The notes under the pieces are model-generated. The model was not told the origin of the DNA, made no database searches, and was given only the letters and a program-made list of their open reading frames with translations. Positions 32,300 to 41,072 of a stretch of 50,761 nucleotides of DNA are shown here, piece after piece (position 1 is the stretch's first letter; each line of letters starts with the position of its first letter). The DNA is from TMP-86 sp964247385 (GTDB taxonomy: Bacteria; Pseudomonadota; Gammaproteobacteria; Steroidobacterales; Steroidobacteraceae): assembly GCA_964247385.1 (NCBI GenBank), contig CAXTUB010000018.1, forward strand, positions 1-50,761, read 5' to 3'. The position numbers and the translations under genes were made by a program.

Positions 32300-33255
32300 A
32301 GATCGTGCTGGCCGGCGCAGGCGCGTTCGGTGTGAAGCACCTGGATGCGATCCGAGCCATTGGCGGCATCGAGGTGGCCTCGGTGGTGGGGCGTGAGCTC
32401 ACCGCCACGCGCGAAGTCGCAAAGAAATACGGCATCGCGCACGCGACGACCGACTTGGCGGAAAGTCTCGCTCTGCCCGGAGTCGATGCGGCCATTCTCG
32501 CAACACCAACCCAGGTGCATGCATCGCAAGCCTTGCAATGCCTGCGCGCGGGCAAGCATGTGCAAGTGGAAATTCCCCTGGCAGATCGGCTCGAGGACGC
32601 CGAAGAGGTCGCGCGAGTGCAGCGGGAAACGGGCCTCGTGTGCATGGTGGGCCACACCCGCCGCTTCAATCCCTCTCATCAGTGGGTGCATCGACGCGTG
32701 GCGGGCGGCGAGCTCGAGATTCAGCAAATGGATGTGCAGACCTACTTCTTTCGCCGCAGCAACATGAACGCGCTCGGGCAGCCGCGCTCGTGGACGGATC
32801 ACTTGCTATGGCATCACGCGGCGCACACCGTCGATTTGTTTGCGTATCAAGCCGGCGCGCCGATTCGCAGCGCGCATGCGATGCAAGGGCCCTTGCATCC
32901 GCAGCTCGGCATCGCCATGGACATGTCGATTCAACTCAAGAGCGGCGACGCTCTCTGCACGCTATCTCTTTCATTCAATAACGAGGGCCCCTTGGGCTCA
33001 TCGTTTCGTTATATCTGCGACAAAGGCACTTACATCGCACGCTACGATGATCTCTACGATGGCAAGGAGCAGAAGATCGATGTCGCCCCAATCGATGGGT
33101 CGATGAACGGCATCGAGCTGCAAGACCGCGAATTCTTTTCCGCGATCCGGGAGCGCCGCGAGCCCAACGCAAGCGTTGCGAAAGTGCTGCCGTGCTATCG
33201 AACCTTGCAACAGCTCGAACAGCAACTGATCGAGCAGGGCTCGCCGGTCGGCTGA
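32296..33255 (+). CDS. ligC: 4-carboxy-2-hydroxymuconate-6-semialdehyde dehydrogenase LigC
   Basis: NADP-dependent dehydrogenase converting the hemiacetal of the ring-cleavage product to 2-pyrone-4,6-dicarboxylate. The 319-residue Gfo/Idh/MocA-family protein has an N-terminal Rossmann motif (LAGAGAFGVKHLDAIRAI), the family EKP-like region (VEIPLADRLEDA) and a C-terminal domain with WTDHLLWHHAAHTVDLF. It overlaps ligB (4 bp) and is one base before the next gene. Confidence 0.94.
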   Translation: MKIVLAGAGAFGVKHLDAIRAIGGIEVASVVGRELTATREVAKKYGIAHATTDLAESLALPGVDAAILATPTQVHASQALQCLRAGKHVQVEIPLADRLEDAEEVARVQRETGLVCMVGHTRRFNPSHQWVHRRVAGGELEIQQMDVQTYFFRRSNMNALGQPRSWTDHLLWHHAAHTVDLFAYQAGAPIRSAHAMQGPLHPQLGIAMDMSIQLKSGDALCTLSLSFNNEGPLGSSFRYICDKGTYIARYDDLYDGKEQKIDVAPIDGSMNGIELQDREFFSAIRERREPNASVAKVLPCYRTLQQLEQQLIEQGSPVG

Positions 33256-33256
33256 T

Positions 33257-34861
33257 ATGACGCGTACCGTGCGAGAGGCGACTACCGACTTCCTGCGCTG
33301 CGCCGGCATCACCACCATCTTCGGCAATCCAGGTTCGACGGAGCTGCCGCTTTTTCGACAGTTCCCCGAAGACTTCGATTATGTGCTGGGGTTGCAGGAG
33401 TCCATCGCTCTGGCAATGGCCGACGGGTATGCGCAAGCGACGCGACGCGCGGCGTTCGTGAACCTGCACTCTTCCGTGGGTGTTGGCCATGCGCTTGGCA
33501 ACCTGTTCACCAGCTATCGCAACCAGACGCCGCTCGTCGTCGCGGCGGGTCAGCAGGCTCGATCCATCCTGCCGTTCGAGCCGTTTCTTTTTGCGCAAGA
33601 TGCAGCGCAATTTCCGAGGCCTTTCGTCAAGTGGTCGTGTGAGCCGGCGCGCGCTGAAGATGTGCCGGGCGCCATCGCGCGCGCTTACTACATTGCGATG
33701 GAGCCACCGTGCGGTCCGACGTTCGTTTCGATTCCAGCCGATGACTGGGAGCGGCCGTGCGACCCGGTTACGTTGCGCGCGATTGCTGCGAGAAATCCAG
33801 GCGATCCAGCCGCGCTCGCCGCCATCGCGAACGCGCTCATCCGTGCCGAGCGCCCCGCCATCGTCGCAGGCGCGGGAGTGGCGCGCGACGAGGCCTGGAT
33901 TGAGCTCATCGCACTTGCTGAGTGTCTTGCAGCGCACGTCTGGGTTGCGCCCTTCTCCGGACGCAATTCATTTCCGGAAGATCATCGGCTGTTCGCCGGG
34001 TTCCTCGAAGCGTCGCGCGAAAAAATCGTCGACGCCCTTTCGACGTACGATGTGGTTTTGGTGATGGGTGGACCGCTGTCTCTGTATCACACCGAGAGCA
34101 CGGGACCGCACGTGCCGCCGGCGTGTCAGGTGTTTCATGTGGTCGATCGGCACGCATTCGCGTCTTGGGCGCCGGTGGGCAATGCGGTCGTCGCCGATGC
34201 AAAGCTCGCACTGGCATCGCTTTTGGATCTCCTGCAGTCCGACGGGCGCGGCCGAATAAAGCGTTCCAGTGAGGCAGGCGCAAATGAAAGCGCCGCCGAT
34301 TATTCACTCGCGCGACGGCCGCCGCCGCTGTCCGCCACGCGTTTGACCGACCGCTACCTGTGCCAGCAGATCGCGGCGCTGCGGCCGCAAGGCGCCGTCA
34401 TCGTGGAAGAAGCGCCCTCGACGCGCACTCCCATGCATGACCATCTGCCGATGCTGGAGCGCGATACGTTTTATACCTGCGCAAGCGGAGGGCTCGGCTT
34501 TGGCTTGCCCGCGGCCGTTGGCATTTCACTCGCGCGGCCGCGCGACAAAGTCATCGCACTGCTCGGCGACGGGTCCGCCATGTATTCGATCCAAGGGTTG
34601 TGGTCTGCGGCGCAATTGAAGCGGCCAGTGAGTTTCATCATCGTGCGAAATGGCGGATACGAAGCGCTCGTGCGCTTTGGTCCGCAATTCGGTCTGCATG
34701 ACGTCGTGGGAAGCAAGCTTCCGGAAATCGACTTTTGCGCTCTGGCTCGTGGGCAAGGCGTCGACGCAACTCGGGTCGAGGATTGCGCGCGATTGGATGA
34801 GGCATTGCGCCATTCGTTTTCGGCGCCGCGTCCGACTCTGGTCGAAGTGGTCGTGCAGTAG
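33257..34861 (+). CDS. Thiamine-diphosphate decarboxylase, benzoylformate decarboxylase-like
   Basis: A 534-residue ThDP enzyme with the three-domain decarboxylase layout. Residues that define benzoylformate decarboxylase (P. putida Ser26, Glu47, His70, His281) are all present with an offset of about one: Ser27 in GNPGSTELPLF, Glu48 in LGLQESIALAMADGYAQAT, His71 in NLHSSVG, and the His of SLYHTESTGPH. The cofactor motif GDGSAMYSIQGLW lies near 425. It ends the lig operon (1 bp after ligC). Likely reaction: decarboxylation of an aryl-glyoxylate (possibly hydroxylated) to the aldehyde. The exact substrate is inferred, not shown, and an oxalyl- or phenylpyruvate-type activity is less likely. Confidence 0.85.
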   Translation: MTRTVREATTDFLRCAGITTIFGNPGSTELPLFRQFPEDFDYVLGLQESIALAMADGYAQATRRAAFVNLHSSVGVGHALGNLFTSYRNQTPLVVAAGQQARSILPFEPFLFAQDAAQFPRPFVKWSCEPARAEDVPGAIARAYYIAMEPPCGPTFVSIPADDWERPCDPVTLRAIAARNPGDPAALAAIANALIRAERPAIVAGAGVARDEAWIELIALAECLAAHVWVAPFSGRNSFPEDHRLFAGFLEASREKIVDALSTYDVVLVMGGPLSLYHTESTGPHVPPACQVFHVVDRHAFASWAPVGNAVVADAKLALASLLDLLQSDGRGRIKRSSEAGANESAADYSLARRPPPLSATRLTDRYLCQQIAALRPQGAVIVEEAPSTRTPMHDHLPMLERDTFYTCASGGLGFGLPAAVGISLARPRDKVIALLGDGSAMYSIQGLWSAAQLKRPVSFIIVRNGGYEALVRFGPQFGLHDVVGSKLPEIDFCALARGQGVDATRVEDCARLDEALRHSFSAPRPTLVEVVVQ

Positions 34862-34900
34862 TTACTAAAAGTTGAATCATTCCTTACGCACGCTGGCCGC

Positions 34901-35725
34901 TCAATGCGCTTGGTGCTCAGCTTCTTCGTGCAAGTGCTGCGCATCGCTCGCGTGCGCCGCCATCAAGTGCTCACCCATCCACACCTTTTGATGATCTTCT
35001 TCATTTGGGTAGATATGGGTCATCCAGCCTAGCGCCACGGGAATCCACAATCCGCCCGCTTGCTCGCATGGCCCTTCCTCATGAAGCGAGCCGTTGAAGC
35101 CAAAGCGCGCCTCGGGCCCGTCCCAGTCCGCGCGCGGCGCGCTCTTTGGCCAACCGCAAAAATCCACATGTCGATGCCAAACGCCTACGCTCAATGGCAC
35201 GCGTGCATCGAGCTCCGCCGGCCCGGCGCGAGCTGGCGCGGTATACATGACGCCCACGGCCTGCATGCCTTGCGGCGTTCTTTTATAGAGGATCGAGCCG
35301 GGACGCTGATAGTCGACCCGGACATTTTCGCGCCGGGCACGCCAGTAATTGGTGTAGTGAACTTCTTCACCCACTTTGCCGGACGGCGCAAATGCTCTAT
35401 AGCCGGCGCGCTCTGCGGTGCGCACATCGCGATACTCGTTCAGGGCTCGACGCGCCGCATTGAGAATTGTTTCGGCGCGCAATGCATCGTCTGGTTGAGC
35501 ATCGCCGGTGACGCTCATCTGCATGTGCGGGCCCATCATCATGGTGCGCACGGCAGTTGCATCGGAATTTCCGCCTGTATGGCGCAGCCACTTCTGCCAT
35601 AGGGGAAACGCATCCGCGAAAGCGAAAGCCGGCGACATGGCCAACACAGCGGCCAGCAAGAATGTCTCGACCGTGGCAAGCAGACGTCGCACGCTAATCG
35701 GCTTCAGGCCCCAACAGTGCTTCAT
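34901..35725 (-). CDS. Secreted protein of unknown family
   Basis: I do not recognise a named family. The 274-residue protein has a signal peptide (hydrophobic core about residues 14-33, predicted cleavage at AFA-DAF). It is rich in Trp, His and Met, with possible metal-ligating clusters: TMMMGPHMQMSV, SVGVWHRHVDFCGWPK, CEQAGGLWIP and a histidine-rich tail ending HLHEEAEHQAH. Two cysteines (in HVDFCGW and GPCEQAGG) could form a disulfide. The ATG at 35723-35725 lies 32 bp inside the macrodomain gene; a GTG at 35690-35692, one base after that gene's stop, is an alternative start that keeps the signal peptide. Confidence 0.6.
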   Translation of the reverse strand: MKHCWGLKPISVRRLLATVETFLLAAVLAMSPAFAFADAFPLWQKWLRHTGGNSDATAVRTMMMGPHMQMSVTGDAQPDDALRAETILNAARRALNEYRDVRTAERAGYRAFAPSGKVGEEVHYTNYWRARRENVRVDYQRPGSILYKRTPQGMQAVGVMYTAPARAGPAELDARVPLSVGVWHRHVDFCGWPKSAPRADWDGPEARFGFNGSLHEEGPCEQAGGLWIPVALGWMTHIYPNEEDHQKVWMGEHLMAAHASDAQHLHEEAEHQAH

Positions 35726-36218
35726 AGATCTTTAGATCTTCACGCGAGAAGCAGCAAAACAGCAGGCTGTGGAGCGATGTGTTTTGCTGTGCGAACTGCC
35801 GTACCGCCGCCACGGCGATGGCAGCGGCGAGGTCTTTGGGATAGCCGTATACGCCAGTGCTGATGCAAGGAAACGCGATGCTTGCGAGCTCATTCTCCGC
35901 CGCGATTTCGAGCGAGCATTGGTAACAAGACGCCAGCAACTCGGCTTCCAGAGAGTCCCCGCCGTGCCATACCGGCCCCACCGCGTGAATGACGTGCCGC
36001 GCCGGCAGTCGATACCCACGCGTCATTTTCGCGTTGCCTACCGCACAGCCGTGCAGCCCAATGCATTCCTCGAGCAGCTCCGGTCCGGCCGCGCGGTGAA
36101 TTGCGCCATCCACACCGCCGCCGCCCAACAGACTGGAGTTGGCGGCATTGACGATGGCATCCACCTCGAGGGTGGTGATGTCCGCGCACAGTGCAGCCAC
36201 GTGCAATGTCGACTTCAT
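35694..36218 (-). CDS. Macrodomain protein (O-acetyl-ADP-ribose deacetylase-like)
   Basis: A single 174-residue macrodomain, the ADP-ribose binding/hydrolysing fold. Landmarks are the N-terminal strand DAIVNAANSSLLGGGGVDGA (adenine and distal ribose loop), GYRLPARHVIHAVGPVW, and the diphosphate loop ISTGVYGYPKDLAAAIAV. This is the YmdB/MacroD-type signature, so O-acetyl-ADP-ribose or ADP-ribosyl-carboxylate hydrolysis is likely. It is co-directional and overlapping with the secreted protein downstream. Confidence 0.93.
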   Translation of the reverse strand: MKSTLHVAALCADITTLEVDAIVNAANSSLLGGGGVDGAIHRAAGPELLEECIGLHGCAVGNAKMTRGYRLPARHVIHAVGPVWHGGDSLEAELLASCYQCSLEIAAENELASIAFPCISTGVYGYPKDLAAAIAVAAVRQFAQQNTSLHSLLFCCFSREDLKIYEALLGPEAD

Positions 36219-36364
36219 ACTTCTCCTGATGCTCGGCCCGGACTCGATGCTCTAATCACGCCGCTCGCCGAAGCCAAGCGGCTCCGGGCCAGTCGACTTT
36301 ACCGCGTTCATAACGCCGCCGCGCTAGACTCGCATTCTGTCAAGCCGACTCGTTGGGGACTATC

Positions 36365-36832
36365 ATGAGAATCAACGCCGTTCGATGCGCGGTTGCACTG
36401 TTGATGCTGAGTTGCACAGGCCTTGCAAAGGCCGATGAGCCCACACGCGGTGAAACGCTCCGTGCCGGCACCGAGAGCACGGTCGCCGAGTTGGAGAATC
36501 AGTGGGCACAGGCGCAGAGACTGAACGACATCGATCAACTCGAGCCCTTGCTGGCGGAACGCTATGCCAGCACTGAAACCGATGGTGAAGTCATGAGCCG
36601 CGCGGAAGTGCTGCTGGAGGAGCGATCGACCAAATACACCACGGTCGAGGTGGAAGACCTGCAAGTGACGGCTTTCGAAAATGTCGCGATCGCCAATATG
36701 GTCGTGAGCTCAAGAGGCACCATCAAAGGAAAGAAGTTCGAGCATCATGCGCGTTGGACCGACACGTGGGCCAAAATGGCCAACGGCTCTTGGCAATGTG
36801 TGGCATCGCACGGCACGAGCGTCAAACCCTAG
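36365..36832 (+). CDS. Secreted SnoaL/NTF2-like (DUF4440-type) protein
   Basis: A 155-residue protein with a signal peptide (hydrophobic core about residues 8-22, cleavage after KA) followed by one NTF2-like cone fold. The helix VAELENQWAQAQRLNDIDQL, SRAEVLLEE and FEHHARWTDTWAKMANGSWQ are typical of DUF4440/SnoaL-like proteins. These bind or turn over small hydrophobic molecules, but many have no known activity and I assign none. The ATG at 36365 is used; the upstream TTG at 36353 adds only three residues. Confidence 0.75.
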   Translation: MRINAVRCAVALLMLSCTGLAKADEPTRGETLRAGTESTVAELENQWAQAQRLNDIDQLEPLLAERYASTETDGEVMSRAEVLLEERSTKYTTVEVEDLQVTAFENVAIANMVVSSRGTIKGKKFEHHARWTDTWAKMANGSWQCVASHGTSVKP

Positions 36833-36890
36833 CCGCGCGGCTCATAATCGAATGACATTGAGCCGGCGGCTACATTGAACGCGTGCCGCG

Positions 36891-38084
36891 CTACAAATAC
36901 TTGAACAGCGAAAGACCTTGCGTGAGCGTATATGACTGCTCGGCCGCCGACAGACTGGTGAGCTGCTGATTGAGCAAGGTAATCGCCGAAGCGTAGTCGA
37001 GATCTTGCAGCTGCGATATCTGAGTTTTCAATTGCAGTTGTGCGTTGTCGGAGAGGTCGGCCTGCGCATCGATGCCATTGAGCCTCGCGCCCACGCTGGC
37101 ACGCACGTTTTCCGATTGCCGTAATGCTTGATCGATGTTGTTCACGGCCGTGCCAATTCCATTGTTGAGCTTGGCCAACGCGCCCGCGCCGCTGGTGGAC
37201 GTGCCCAGGGTGGTCAATAGATTTTGCAGGGTCGTGAATAATTCCTGGTTTCGGCTCGGCGCCACATTGAACGAGTCGCCGCCGGCCGGGCTGCCGTTCA
37301 GCGGCACTTGAAGACCTTTGAAGTTGATCGAGTGACCGGACGAGAACGTGCCCGAAGTGACCAATGCATTGGCCGAGTCACGCACTTCGTACGATGTAGA
37401 GCTAACGAAGTTGATGCGATAGGTGCCGCCGTCGTAGGCCGCCGGGTCGCTCACGGTGACTGCACCCAGCGCGCCGCCGCCCGTGTTTCCCGCTGCAGCC
37501 GAAGCCTCCACGACACCATTTCCGGTCTTGAGCTTGCCGAACACGGTCGCGCCATTGTCACTGTCGGCAATCGTCAGCCCCGCCCCGACTTGCAGCGAGC
37601 GTTGGCCTTCATCACCCGCATATGTTGCGCCGCTCGCCGTCAGCGAGAACGGCTGAGTCTTGCTGGAGTAGCCCGCGAACAAGTACTCGCCATTGCCATC
37701 TTGTGTGTTGGCGATGGACAGAATCGAATCGCGGATCTGCTGTACTTCTTTGGCGATCGCTGCGTGGTTCTCATCCGACTGCGTGGAATTATTGGCCTGC
37801 AACGCCAGATCTCGGATTCTCGTCAATGCGCTTTGCAGCTGCGACAACGCATCGTCCTCATAGCCCAGCCGATTCGAGGCCGCATTGCCGTTGCGCGTGT
37901 ACTGCTCGCTCTGCGCGAGCGCGAGGTTGAAGCGATTGACGTTGCCGGCCGCGATCGGATCTTGCGAGGGCGAAGTGAAGCTCTGGCCGAGGGCGATGCG
38001 ATTTTGATTGTCGGACAGCTTCGCCTGAAGCTGATTCACGGCAGTCAGAAATTGATCGCGTGTGGTTTGATTGGTGATGCGCAT
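36891..38084 (-). CDS. flgL: Flagellar hook-associated protein 3 FlgL
   Basis: Junction protein between hook (via FlgK) and filament. The 397-residue protein has the flagellin-like N-terminus (RITNQTTRDQFLTAVNQLQA, RIALGQSFTSPSQDPIAAGN) and C-terminal helix QISQLQDLDYASAITLLNQQ. A variable Ser/Gly/Thr-rich middle (about 165-275) lies between. It follows flgK by 27 bp. Confidence 0.95.
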   Translation of the reverse strand: MRITNQTTRDQFLTAVNQLQAKLSDNQNRIALGQSFTSPSQDPIAAGNVNRFNLALAQSEQYTRNGNAASNRLGYEDDALSQLQSALTRIRDLALQANNSTQSDENHAAIAKEVQQIRDSILSIANTQDGNGEYLFAGYSSKTQPFSLTASGATYAGDEGQRSLQVGAGLTIADSDNGATVFGKLKTGNGVVEASAAAGNTGGGALGAVTVSDPAAYDGGTYRINFVSSTSYEVRDSANALVTSGTFSSGHSINFKGLQVPLNGSPAGGDSFNVAPSRNQELFTTLQNLLTTLGTSTSGAGALAKLNNGIGTAVNNIDQALRQSENVRASVGARLNGIDAQADLSDNAQLQLKTQISQLQDLDYASAITLLNQQLTSLSAAEQSYTLTQGLSLFKYL

Positions 38085-38111
38085 GCGCTGTCTCGAGTGA
38101 AGCCGCCGACG

Positions 38112-40001
38112 TTAACCCGCGCGCAGCGCAGCCAGTACCGTATCGAACAGTGAGCTGCCGATTTTCAAGGCCTGTGCCGCCGCTTGATAGGATTGTTGCC
38201 ATTGCAGAAGTGCCGCGGCCTCTTCGTCCAAATTGACACCGGAAACCGATTGCACTTTTTGTTCGGCTTGTGAGTTGATGGCGACCTGCGCCGATTGCGC
38301 CGTGTTGGTCTGCTGCGCCTTGGTGCCAACACTGGTCACGAGCGAGCTCAGCGCGGAAGTAACGCTGACGGTACCGTTGGTGAGGACGCCTAGGTTTTGA
38401 ACGTTGGCGAGCGCCAACGCGTTGCGGTTGTCACCTGCGCCCCCGGTGTTTCTCTGCAAGACGAACGCATCGCCCGCGGCCGGAGCGCCGCTGATCTGCA
38501 CGCGCGAGCCATTGACATCGATATTCGCGCCCGGAGCGTAAGTAAAACTGCCGGCGCCGTTCACGCTGTACGTCGTCGAGCTCGTGAATGCGATGGTGGC
38601 CGTGTTGAGAAAATTTGCATTGGTGGAATCGAGCACTGTCGGTGCGCTGATCGAGCCTGTTCCCGCATTCGCAGCGCTTGCGCTGCTGCGCACGGCGCCT
38701 GCGGCCGCAACTTGCGCGGTCGAAGTGAGCGCCACGCCGATCGTCGCCGCCGCCAACGCCGTGGGCTTCACTTGGTACCGATCGCCATTGGTCGGCGTGC
38801 CGGAGGCCACGATCGACAGACCGTCGAACTGCAGCGGGCTGGCGGCCGTGCCCGCACCCGTGGTTGCGATCGCTGCGCCATCCGACGCGCGAGTGACGAC
38901 ATACGCGCCCGCGCTGTAGCGCAGTGTGTAAGCATCCGCGGTGAGCGACTGGACATTTGCTATCGATGTCGTCAGCGACACGGCGCTGGCATTGCCCGAC
39001 GCAGAGATGGTCTGCGGGCCTTGAACGCTGAAAAAATCTGCGCCGAGCGCGCCGTTCAAGTCGAGCCCTGCGCGTTGCTGTGTATTGACGGAATCGGCGA
39101 GGGCATAGGCAAGCTGCCCCAGTTGATTGCGTACTGGATCGATCAAACTCGCGCGCGCCGCCAGCGCGCCGCCGAGCGCGCCGCCCGTGAGGTTGCCGGT
39201 GATGGGCGTACTACCCGTGCCGGCATACGTGACTTCGAGTCGCGTGGGATCGAATGAACTGGGTGCGGTACCGAGCGCATAGGCTTGGTCTTGCAGCACC
39301 AAACCCTGCCCATTGCCGACGAACACGTTGATGCTGCCGTTCGACTCTTGAGTCGTAGTGACGCCCGTTAAATCCGCCAGTTTGTGAACCAGCTCGTCGC
39401 GCTGGTCGAGCAAGTCATTTGGCACCTGACCGGGGTTACCGCCACCGGCCACGATACTTCGGTTCAATTGAGCGATGGACTGCGCGGTGCTATTGATTTG
39501 CGAAACGTCCGCGCTCACTTGCGCATTGATGTCGTTATTTGCAGCATCGAGCTGCGTGTCCACATTCCGAAACGTGTTGGTCAACGTCTGCGCGTGGCCC
39601 AACAAAGCCTGCCGCGCCGAGGTGGACGCCGGGTCGTTGGCGACATCGGAGAGCGCGCCGAAAAAATTCTTCAGTGCGGCCGAAAGCCCGTCGCCCGTGG
39701 TGCCGAACAAGTTGTCGAGTTGGTCCGTGTAAGTCTTCAGACTATTGATCTGGCCCAGCGCACTCTGCGAGTTATTTCTTTGCGTCACTGCCGCTTGATC
39801 GAACGAGCGGCGCACCGTGATCACATCGACGCCCGAGCCCAAGTACCCGTTGCCGTAGCGCTGCGGCTCCTTCGTCGCGAGCTCTACGCTTTGCCGGCTG
39901 TAGCCGGGCGTGCTCGCGTTGGCGATGTTATTGCCGGTGACGGCAACGGCCTTTTGAAAGGCTTGCAACGCGGAAACGCTGATTCCGAAAATATCCGACA
40001 C
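38112..40001 (-). CDS. flgK: Flagellar hook-associated protein 1 FlgK
   Basis: First hook-filament junction protein. The 629-residue protein shows the rod/hook signature FGISVSALQAFQKAVAVTGN followed by NIANASTPGYSRQ, the FlgK-typical LDQRDELVHKLADLTGV, and the C-terminal GVNLDEEAAALLQWQQSYQA. It starts with GTG (39999-40001), which has a GGAG eight nt upstream. A weak sigma-28-like promoter precedes it. Confidence 0.96.
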   Translation of the reverse strand: MSDIFGISVSALQAFQKAVAVTGNNIANASTPGYSRQSVELATKEPQRYGNGYLGSGVDVITVRRSFDQAAVTQRNNSQSALGQINSLKTYTDQLDNLFGTTGDGLSAALKNFFGALSDVANDPASTSARQALLGHAQTLTNTFRNVDTQLDAANNDINAQVSADVSQINSTAQSIAQLNRSIVAGGGNPGQVPNDLLDQRDELVHKLADLTGVTTTQESNGSINVFVGNGQGLVLQDQAYALGTAPSSFDPTRLEVTYAGTGSTPITGNLTGGALGGALAARASLIDPVRNQLGQLAYALADSVNTQQRAGLDLNGALGADFFSVQGPQTISASGNASAVSLTTSIANVQSLTADAYTLRYSAGAYVVTRASDGAAIATTGAGTAASPLQFDGLSIVASGTPTNGDRYQVKPTALAAATIGVALTSTAQVAAAGAVRSSASAANAGTGSISAPTVLDSTNANFLNTATIAFTSSTTYSVNGAGSFTYAPGANIDVNGSRVQISGAPAAGDAFVLQRNTGGAGDNRNALALANVQNLGVLTNGTVSVTSALSSLVTSVGTKAQQTNTAQSAQVAINSQAEQKVQSVSGVNLDEEAAALLQWQQSYQAAAQALKIGSSLFDTVLAALRAG

Positions 40002-40072
40002 TCAACTCTCCATTGGGCACCTGGACGTCAAGCCAGCTGCTCGAGGCAGCTCATTGCCCGCGCCTGCTGCTC

Positions 40073-40099
40073 CTATCGGCACAACGTCTCACTTCTGAA
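40073..40099 (-). promoter_or_regulatory. Sigma-28-like promoter of flgKL (weak)
   Basis: The minus strand has TTCA (40096-40099), 15 nt, then GCCGATAG (40073-40080): a strong -10 (7 of 8) but a -35 that deviates from TAAA. The predicted start would give a leader of about 65 nt before the flgK GTG. The -35 lies inside the end of flgJ. The same TTCA-N15-GCCGATAG form occurs before fliD. Confidence 0.5.
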
Positions 40100-41057
40100 G
40101 CACCGCCAGACGCGGGCTGAGCGCGGACTGGAATATGTCGCTTGCCAGTAGCTGGCTGAGTTTCGCGCCATATTGCGGATCCGTGGCATAGCCGGAAGCG
40201 CCGAGGGCGTGGGCGTAGCGATGCGGATCTGCGCCTGCCGCCCGAACCTCGTCATAGCGAGCCGACGAGCCGAGCACGCGCGCGTAATCATCGATCGCTG
40301 CATCGAAGGAGTCATACGATCGAAACGTTTCGCGCGTGCGCCTCGCTACCACGCCATCGAATTCAACCGTGTCCGCAGCCGTGGAAGCACCGGCCCAGCC
40401 GCTGCCTGTCTTGACTCCGAAAAGATTGAAGCTCGAGCTGCCATCGGCATTGCGGGCTATCCGTTGCCCCCAACCCGACTCGAGTGCGGCTTGGGCCAAC
40501 ATGCCTTCGGCACTCAAACCATATTTGGCAGCGGCCTTGCGAATGCCAGGAAAAATGGCTTGCGCAAATTGCGCGGGACTGGCGGGGCGAAAGCCCGAAG
40601 ACGCCGCAGATGTAATTGGCGCAGCAAGGGGGACTGGCACCGCGCCTGGCGCGATCGGTGCAGCAACACCGGTCAGGCCTGCACCGACCGTTGAAGATGC
40701 TGCGTCACCGGCATCACCCGCCATCGAGCGCTGCAGTTGTCGCATGAGTAGATCGCCCAAGCCCATGCTCTGATGCTTGGCCATGGCGATCGACACCTGC
40801 TTGTCCAACATGTCCTGATAGAGCTTGCCTTCGTTGCTGTCGAACAACCCGCCTTCCGGGCTCGCATCGCGCATGCTCTTCAACATCATCTGCAAGAACA
40901 GCGCCTCGACTTGCTGCGCAACCTGACTCAAGTCCTTGGGATTTTTTTGCTTGAGCGACTCGAGTCCGTTGATGTCGGTATAGGCTGCACCCGCGGTGTC
41001 CGAGCGCTCGGCCGCGGCGCTCGGCATGAATGCAGACAATTGCACGGGAGTGGTCAT
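40089..41057 (-). CDS. flgJ: Bifunctional rod-cap/peptidoglycan hydrolase FlgJ
   Basis: Periplasmic protein that caps the growing rod and cuts the peptidoglycan layer. The 322-residue protein has both halves: the N-terminal rod-scaffold domain (VAQQVEALFLQMMLKSMRDA, LYQDMLDKQVSIAMAK) and a C-terminal glucosaminidase-type domain (about 165-320) with LSAEGMLAQAALESGWGQRI, whose Glu is the expected catalytic acid, then FNLFGVKTGSGW. A Gly/Ala/Pro linker joins them. Confidence 0.95.
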   Translation of the reverse strand: MTTPVQLSAFMPSAAAERSDTAGAAYTDINGLESLKQKNPKDLSQVAQQVEALFLQMMLKSMRDASPEGGLFDSNEGKLYQDMLDKQVSIAMAKHQSMGLGDLLMRQLQRSMAGDAGDAASSTVGAGLTGVAAPIAPGAVPVPLAAPITSAASSGFRPASPAQFAQAIFPGIRKAAAKYGLSAEGMLAQAALESGWGQRIARNADGSSSFNLFGVKTGSGWAGASTAADTVEFDGVVARRTRETFRSYDSFDAAIDDYARVLGSSARYDEVRAAGADPHRYAHALGASGYATDPQYGAKLSQLLASDIFQSALSPRLAVLQK

Positions 41058-41072
41058 GCGAATTGCGCGGCG

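Noticed and set aside
35690..35725. Whether the secreted protein starts at the ATG 35725 or the GTG 35692
   Set aside because: Not decidable from sequence; both keep the signal peptide, so I kept the ATG and noted the alternative.
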